Shown here piece after piece: positions 59,301 to 64,000 of a stretch of 64,000 bases of DNA; within the stretch, counting starts at the first letter, position 1, and each line of letters begins with the position of its first letter. This stretch comes from Corticium candelabrum (lineage: Eukaryota; Porifera; Homoscleromorpha; Homosclerophorida; Plakinidae): NCBI RefSeq assembly GCF_963422355.1, contig NC_085105.1, positions 2,100,052-2,164,051 on the forward strand, written 5' to 3'. The position numbers and the translations under genes are program-made. The notes below the pieces were generated by a model. It searched no databases. It worked only from the letters and a program-made list of their open reading frames with translations, and was not told the DNA's origin.

Positions 59301-62033
59301 TGCCATCTTTTCCTGAAGATACTCTTTTCTCTTCTGCAACCAGTACTTGTAAAGTCGCCAGCGGTCGTTTTCGTTGAGATTCCATATGTTATTTACCATG
59401 TAAACTTCCTCCTGTGCCATTGGTTGCAGGGAGAGACCTTCATGCACTTTACGGTTTCTTTTCTCTCTACCCATTGGAACCACAGTCCAACCCTCATTGT
59501 CGTCATGTTGATTGCCCGGTGACAATTCTGCAATACCTTCAAGCTCTTCGTCCTCAACGGCAGTCTTAGCTTGGTCGACTGCCTCTTGTTTAGCGGCGGT
59601 TTCACTATCGTTCTTGGGTGCCCTGACATCTTCCAAAAGAGCGAACTCTTCGCCTTCTATTCTTCTCTGTGCTTCCAGAATCTCTGGTTCATCATCTCCG
59701 TCAGCTTCTTCGGATTCAGATTCCAACTCTTTGTTTTGGTCATCGTCTGCTGCTGCTGCAGAAATTTCGGTTTCTGGAGTAGTTCGGTTAACGGAGACAG
59801 GAGAATCGATACACACAATTCCCAGCCATTCATCAAGTCGACGGTGGCCTCTCTGAGAATAATACAATTTATCATTCAACTGACAAGACTTCTCACAACC
59901 GGCAATACCACTCAACCAACTGACACCAATTATACCTCGTCGTTTAAGGTCATCCACCGTCTTATCAATATCATTCTGAATCTTGCGTATTTCAAAAAGC
60001 TGCTTCTTTTTGCTACGAAATATAATGCCTGGAACCTCGCGGTCTTGCCTCACACTGTGAGTAATAGCGTTCAGATTTAGATTCTTCAAGACCTCGCTTT
60101 CGCTACGACCGCCAACTCTTATGACACCAGTGCTATGGAACTCTAAGACCCCCTCCAAGAACTGGTCCAGAGCGTGATTTGTGTAACAAACAACCAAAAT
60201 CGGAGATGTACGAGCGGGATCCCATACACAGCGGTTCTCAATCAATGCTCTCATAACCTTGAGACCCAGATAAGTCTTTCCCGTTCCCGGAGGTCCTTGT
60301 ATCAGAGCAAACTCTCTCGTCATTGCAGTTTTTATGGCAACAAGTTGTGACTCGTCCAATTCGACATGCTCGCAAGGCGGCCAAGCATTCCAGTCGGTAA
60401 CGGCCACCCGCATGGCTCGGATACTTTTGCATCCCAGCGCACTTCTCAAATTCATTCGGGGCACCTCACCATCACGGTGTTCCGGACGAAGGTAACGAGG
60501 AGGCCGGGTACAGTTTCTCTCACACTGTACTATGTAAGATTGCAAAGGGAGGTCGAGTTTAATGTGCTGAAGTCGATGCAGCACGTGACGATAAGCCTCA
60601 AAGTAAGCGGGTGACTCGGCAAATGTGTATACTTGACCAGCCTGCATCTCATTCGCGTCCCGCAAACCATTCATAAAACGCACCTCGACAATCCCCTTCA
60701 TCAAATCTTCAGCATTTCTGTTGGACACGACAGCAAATTTTACGGTTTTGAACCTGTTGTTTGAGAAGCATAACAACGAGCCATAGATCAATCGTCGCGA
60801 GTGCTTCCAGTTTACTCGACGTAAATGATAAGCGTCAAACGTGATCTTATGTGCTAGACCACTGGATGTGCAGACGGGTTGCCCAATCTGAGCGTGACGG
60901 TACAACCGGAGATCATTTGGGGTCCCTCTCTTGCGTCTGACGTCATCCTCTGGAAGGGTGGCAATGCCCTCGCGCAACGGACCCACGAAGTCTTCTCTCA
61001 GTAAACGAAACTGTACGTCCAAGTATTGGTCGAGGTCTTTAAACGCACCGTCGACTATGTTTGGTCGCAAAAAAGGCCTTCGGTTTCCAGCCAGTTCCTC
61101 ACTTGTGGGAACTAGCTCAATAGCCCGAAAGTCATCAGGGGGTTCTTCTAGTCTCAATGCCAAAGGCAGAAAGCTAGCTACCTGTCGTAATTCTCTTTGC
61201 ATGACACATTCATCGCTGGTTTTCACCAGGTCGGTAACCCGCTCGACTAAATCTCTCGGTAGTGAGATGCCTGAAGGGGGTAGTCGGTCTACGGTCAGCT
61301 TCAGTCTCTCCAGTATTGGAATTTCATCTACAGAACTAGGAAATCGTTCGAGCATCTTACTGACCAGAGTAACAACGCTCTCCACATCTTCCACAACCTC
61401 ATCAACTTCTAGATGTCCGACGACTCGAGGCTGAGTAATTGTTGACAGATAGCGCTTCAAATTGTGGCTAAAAAACAGTGAGTGAAGCATGCAAGCGAGC
61501 ATGTCATTCAGCATTTGATTCATTGTACTGTGGCAGCCCTTTGCAAACAAGCCTAGGATGAGTCTAAGACGATCACGATTGCAACTGCCTACCACGCTAG
61601 AGTTAAGTAAGTGATTGAAACTATCTCGATTTGTTGAAACCTCTATAGTGATCTCCCGGGGAGTTTTTTCCTTCAATTCACGCAGGAAACGGTCGTTAAT
61701 GCTAAAGGTTCTCTTGCTGCCACTTGAGTCATGAGTTCCTTCTCTTCCTCTTCCTCGTACTCCACCGCCTCGATATTCACCTCTGTAGGCATGCTGATGG
61801 CCTCGTCCTCTGCCTCGTCCTCGTCCTCGTCCTCGTCCTCCTCTCGCTCCACGCCCACGGTGGTGAGCTCCACCATGCTGTTCTTCAACGACATACACAT
61901 CCAATGGTTCGTAGGCGTAAGCTTCAGGTCCTTCCACAGGACGTCGTCGACGGTCTCGGCCTCCACCTCGTCCTATTTGTTGTCCTCGATAACAACCACC
62001 ACGAGCACCACCTTGCTGTGGTACGTAAGCCAT
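56322..62033 (-). CDS. ZNFX1: ZNFX1-type RNA helicase with NF-X1 fingers, copy B
   Basis: An uninterrupted 1,903-codon frame, close to the 1,918 residues of human ZNFX1. Residues 1-100 are RGG-rich (RNA-binding). About 110-360 form the helical region ending REDFVGPLREGI. The SF1 (Upf1-like) helicase has GPPGTGKT at 580-587, an acidic insertion near 750-850, VVEEAAE near 965, GDHQQLRP near 992, QHRMRP near 1033 and VALSRAKKGFY near 1178. About 1235-1560 hold repeated NF-X1-type Cys/His fingers (CGHVCALTCHP, CRKPCVKKC). The last 60 residues hold an RZ finger (WYKCPNGHVYAIGECGG). In animals ZNFX1 acts in cytoplasmic or perinuclear RNA sensing and small-RNA pathways. The start at 62033 is upstream of all conserved domains. 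Intronless, like its neighbour. Confidence 0.93.
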   Translation of the reverse strand: MAYVPQQGGARGGCYRGQQIGRGGGRDRRRRPVEGPEAYAYEPLDVYVVEEQHGGAHHRGRGARGGRGRGRGRGRGRGHQHAYRGEYRGGGVRGRGREGTHDSSGSKRTFSINDRFLRELKEKTPREITIEVSTNRDSFNHLLNSSVVGSCNRDRLRLILGLFAKGCHSTMNQMLNDMLACMLHSLFFSHNLKRYLSTITQPRVVGHLEVDEVVEDVESVVTLVSKMLERFPSSVDEIPILERLKLTVDRLPPSGISLPRDLVERVTDLVKTSDECVMQRELRQVASFLPLALRLEEPPDDFRAIELVPTSEELAGNRRPFLRPNIVDGAFKDLDQYLDVQFRLLREDFVGPLREGIATLPEDDVRRKRGTPNDLRLYRHAQIGQPVCTSSGLAHKITFDAYHLRRVNWKHSRRLIYGSLLCFSNNRFKTVKFAVVSNRNAEDLMKGIVEVRFMNGLRDANEMQAGQVYTFAESPAYFEAYRHVLHRLQHIKLDLPLQSYIVQCERNCTRPPRYLRPEHRDGEVPRMNLRSALGCKSIRAMRVAVTDWNAWPPCEHVELDESQLVAIKTAMTREFALIQGPPGTGKTYLGLKVMRALIENRCVWDPARTSPILVVCYTNHALDQFLEGVLEFHSTGVIRVGGRSESEVLKNLNLNAITHSVRQDREVPGIIFRSKKKQLFEIRKIQNDIDKTVDDLKRRGIIGVSWLSGIAGCEKSCQLNDKLYYSQRGHRRLDEWLGIVCIDSPVSVNRTTPETEISAAAADDDQNKELESESEEADGDDEPEILEAQRRIEGEEFALLEDVRAPKNDSETAAKQEAVDQAKTAVEDEELEGIAELSPGNQHDDNEGWTVVPMGREKRNRKVHEGLSLQPMAQEEVYMVNNIWNLNENDRWRLYKYWLQKRKEYLQEKMAKLCEEFEGEAERLKETNEQESLHVLKGATVIGMTTTGAAKHHRLLLEVKPKIIVVEEAAEVYEAHIVTTLSASAEHLILIGDHQQLRPNPYVYRLAKEYKLDVSLFERMIKNGMQCARLDVQHRMRPEIAELMKPIYKGLQNHESVYKYENIAGVKHNMFFIEHKHKENEDEDLKSHFNIHEAGFVAGFCRYLMQQGIPSSKITVLTTYTGQVLTLKKVMTNTAYKGVRITAVDNYQGEENDVIILSLVRSNDEGKIGFLSTPNRVCVALSRAKKGFYCVGNMTLLAKKSELWSKIVQGMKDSGIVGSALELCCQIHPDTSFLASQSTDFQNAPEGGCRRPCQFRLGCGHVCALTCHPYDREHVNVKCRKPCVKKCENGHRCQKKCYQDCGKCLVLVDKVVPGCNHIQPIPCSESPLQFCCRAPCPTKLSCGHICSNRCGDVECTRKCLAIVSKRWPCGHTGDVRCHERARSPCPKPCGDMLDCEHPCSGTCGKCHEGRLHIACQSNCGRKLVCSHPCVYPCTNNCPPCSRRCENECVHSKCKKECGKPCDPCQEPCQWECAHYKCSRVCADLCSRPRCNKRCLRIRKCGHCCIGLCGEKCPSLCRVCDYKKVTEIFFGKEDDPRALFVQLEDCNHIFEMNGLDRWMDSEQTNEEGGVDIGLKQCPRCTVTVRRSLRYGNVVKQALQDIEMVKRRMLEQEKKMEITVRQLTREAVQLAGQLQVCMLFKSQVFSLKSARETFLLYFDLGLEDTDGIDNLVVKDISPSGKILRRLRNRPTIMDVTTIQNQIQFLRSIVDLANKIEKAQMQIGCTVKPDCQKLLADLDELVIILMEPVLSEQQLEEIQSMMEKIELELNFRILMAKLRPRLRQLTAIHIKFVHVIEKGLKDKMKRSHKDMELIRKSIQFLSTTYSVSGLSKAERLEIVRAMGFKPGHWYKCPNGHVYAIGECGGAMERSRCPECRAEIGGERHRLVAGNAPAFEFDDSRAPALPI

Positions 62034-63249
62034 TTACCGATTCGTGTATCTAGATTTCGAAGAGTTAACTGACGCTGATCAAACTCCGTATAGATATGAA
62101 ACGTAACAATGACTTTATTACGACAGATTGACGTCTGCAGTATTGCCCAATGCCAAGTAAACAATTAATCCAGGGAATCCCCGAAAGGTTGCGTAAGCAC
62201 GTCGGATTTAGTGTTGATTTCCAAACTTCCACGTCTCTGGTTTCCACAGGGTCCAATCAAATCCTTTCACTTTACTACGACATTACCCATAAATAGACCC
62301 GCATCTAGAAGCGTAACCCCAGTGTTACAGAGAACCCGGCACTGTACAGTTGTCATCAAGATATACGCATGCTTAGTATCACAAGTAATTGCGACCCCGC
62401 TGAGCCATGACTTCCTTGAACTCGAGACGGTTGTAAAGTCCCCAGAAAGAACAGGAAAAGGCAAACATGCTCCTGCCCTACACAAACGTTAGAAACATCT
62501 AACAATGACATGGAATATCCACTCAACAGCTGCACTTTTGAACAGGTGGCTCTGGCCTTGTTGGACAACTGTTGAGTAATAACAAACAATTGCGCTATTC
62601 CTAAGTTACAGATCGGCATTAGAGTAACTAACACGCCCCTGTGTAATGGTGTTTTACAGCTATGAGTTATGCTGGCACTATTCTTAGCAACTTCTGATTA
62701 GATTACTGAGTTCAATAAAAGCTTCTTTCTATGTGACAGAAGCAGCCTTCGATAGCAGCCATCGTTCACCTTGTGAGGTCCACACAATAGACCAAATTGG
62801 CATTAATTAAGTAACCAACTATTGTGGAAGTAATTTGACTCTGTCTATCATCTATTTTAGAATCTGGTACTGTATGGTAAGTTTGTCACAACAGTGCAAT
62901 GTTGTCCTACATAACAATGACAGATTCATGTCTGTGGCCATAGGTTGAAATACAAAACGAAGCCATGCTCGTCTCAAAACTCAATAGGATAGCAGTTAAC
63001 ACTAAGTGCAACTAACATTAAAAGGTTCCAATGGTATTCGCACTTGCCAAATAACATGAGCATAAACATCTGTCCAGTACGCCTACCAGATTACTTGGAT
63101 GACAAATAGATCATGTCCATATCATAAGAATATAAATAAATTTGTTATAAAACGCGAACTTCACTATATGCGTACACACCTGTATACCAAAGTAGGTACT
63201 AACGTGTTGTTGTTGTTGTTGTTGTTGCTGTTGTTGTTGTCCTAATGGC
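62034..63249. other. Upstream region of ZNFX1 copy B and 3' UTR of the next gene
   Basis: The first ~250 bp resemble the region upstream of copy A (CGATTCGTG and following). Next to the stop of the neighbouring gene is a (GTT)n run at about 63203-63240. No other gene, repeat element or RNA was recognised. Confidence 0.5.
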
Positions 63250-63772
63250 TCAAACAGATATGCCATCCCGAACCTCATTGAAAGCTACAGCCAGTTTCTG
63301 CATTCTCGACTCCATTGCTCGTTTTTCAGCAGCCATCTCATGTAATAGCTGACGCATCTCCTCCTCGACTTCTACCACCTACACAGCAAACCCCATTGTC
63401 TGCTTTGATTCTTATTACATAATACCAAACTAAATCACTCTTCTATTTGCAATGTCAATTTCTGCCTGTTGATCATGCCGAAGCTGTGCCATAGCATCAT
63501 TGTGACTCCTTTCTTTAGCCTCAAGTTGTTGACGAAACGCATCATCACATGATCGAAGTTTAGATACAAGAGATCTAGTGTCAGTCGTCATACAAATATC
63601 ATGCAATGAACTAGAAACAGTGAACGATCCGTACCTGGCTTGTTCTTCGACAGTATGCTTCTCTTCTGTCAATTGTTTCACCTTGGCAGCAAATGTTTCT
63701 TTTACCTTCTGCATTTCCTGCTCTAACAAATCCATTGATGATAGGCGTTCTTCCCACTGCTGTTTCATTGAG
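63250..63772 (-). CDS. 3' exons of a coiled-coil protein gene (partial)
   Basis: Three exons on the minus strand: 63635-63772, 63439-63574 and 63250-63378, with GT-AG introns and consistent phases. They encode about 134 residues rich in Glu, Lys and Gln with heptad spacing (MKQQWEERLSSMDLLEQEMQ, EEEMRQLLHEMAAEKRAMES), ending DGISV and TGA. There is no recognisable catalytic domain; the protein would be a long-rod cytoskeletal, centrosomal or trafficking type. Upstream exons lie beyond 64000. The +1 frame over the stop reads MAYLFEPLG followed by a poly-Gln run from the (GTT)n repeat, so the true C-terminus could differ if one base is wrong here. Confidence 0.7.
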
Positions 63773-64000
63773 CTACACAGACAGGTTTTATAGAGTAATA
63801 ATTAATTTCCTATCTGATGGGAGGGATTATCCATTGCCAATCAATCAATCGACTGGCTATGGATCTACTGTCCATTCTCATTGTCTGTTACCTAATAGGC
63901 TATACAAAGTTTATACCAAATCACTGTCTATCTGTTTAACATTTCGTTGATCTGCTTGTCTACCCAGCTGTTCGTCTATGTAACTCATCCGTGGCTGTCT
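63773..64000. other. Probable intron of the coiled-coil gene
   Basis: Begins (minus strand) with an acceptor CTGTCTGTGTAG before the first exon. No further exon could be recognised before the window end. Confidence 0.4.

Overview
This window is nuclear DNA from an early-branching animal, most likely a sponge (inference; the sequence does not prove the phylum). The animal signs are spliced collagen genes built from 9-bp-multiple exons, a signal peptide, KCTD-type BTB genes, and ZNFX1-type helicases. Short GT-AG introns (about 43 to 1,330 bp), long dinucleotide arrays and heavy transposon load rule out a prokaryote. There are no operons, CRISPR arrays or rRNA genes.

Layout. 0-4.8 kb is transposon debris: a retrotransposon 3' fragment, a PIF/Harbinger pseudogene with its core deleted, and a 1.4-kb palindrome. 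4.8-45.9 kb is a multigene array in which secreted collagen genes alternate with intracellular BTB/pentapeptide (KCTD9-like) genes. Collagen copies lie at 5142-8840 (intact), 9855-13825 (dead), 16563-16700 (3' scrap) and 31563-35850 (intact). BTB copies lie at 14298-15555 (intact), 17649-18737 (frameshifted), 19691-28555 (split by a 7.4-kb element), 40139-40440 (5' scrap), 41883-43100 (dead, minus), 44169-45253 (intact, minus) and 45715-45880 (scrap, minus). Shared flanks show that collagen and BTB genes were duplicated together and that one BTB pair was also copied in inverted orientation.

The BTB copy at 19.7-28.6 kb is interrupted by an element with 478-bp inverted repeats and a 5-bp target duplication. 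Inside it, three non-LTR retrotransposons of the restriction-like-endonuclease type sit head to tail, each bordered by GTCT/GTCA tetranucleotide arrays. Other mobile elements are a deleted Ty3-like LTR element (29.3-30.8 kb), a LINE tail (36.5-37.0 kb), a Tc1/mariner copy (37.8-39.9 kb), a hAT remnant (46.3-47.3 kb), a tRNA-derived SINE (11.3 kb) and several small hairpin elements.

48.9-62.0 kb holds two tandem, intronless genes of ZNFX1 type (RNA helicase, NF-X1 zinc fingers, RZ finger). The right copy is an intact 1,903-codon ORF. The left copy is full length but carries two in-frame nonsense codons. The last 0.75 kb contains the 3' exons of a coiled-coil gene that runs off the window on the minus strand.

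How the genes might work together is inference. The collagens look like secreted trimers of collectin-like build: signal peptide, Cys, collagen rod, coiled-coil neck, and an F5/8C-like head. The BTB proteins look like Cul3-adaptor-type oligomers. ZNFX1 is a cytoplasmic RNA-sensing helicase in other animals. Expansion and decay of all three families side by side is compatible with a fast-evolving recognition or defence locus, but nothing in the sequence proves it.
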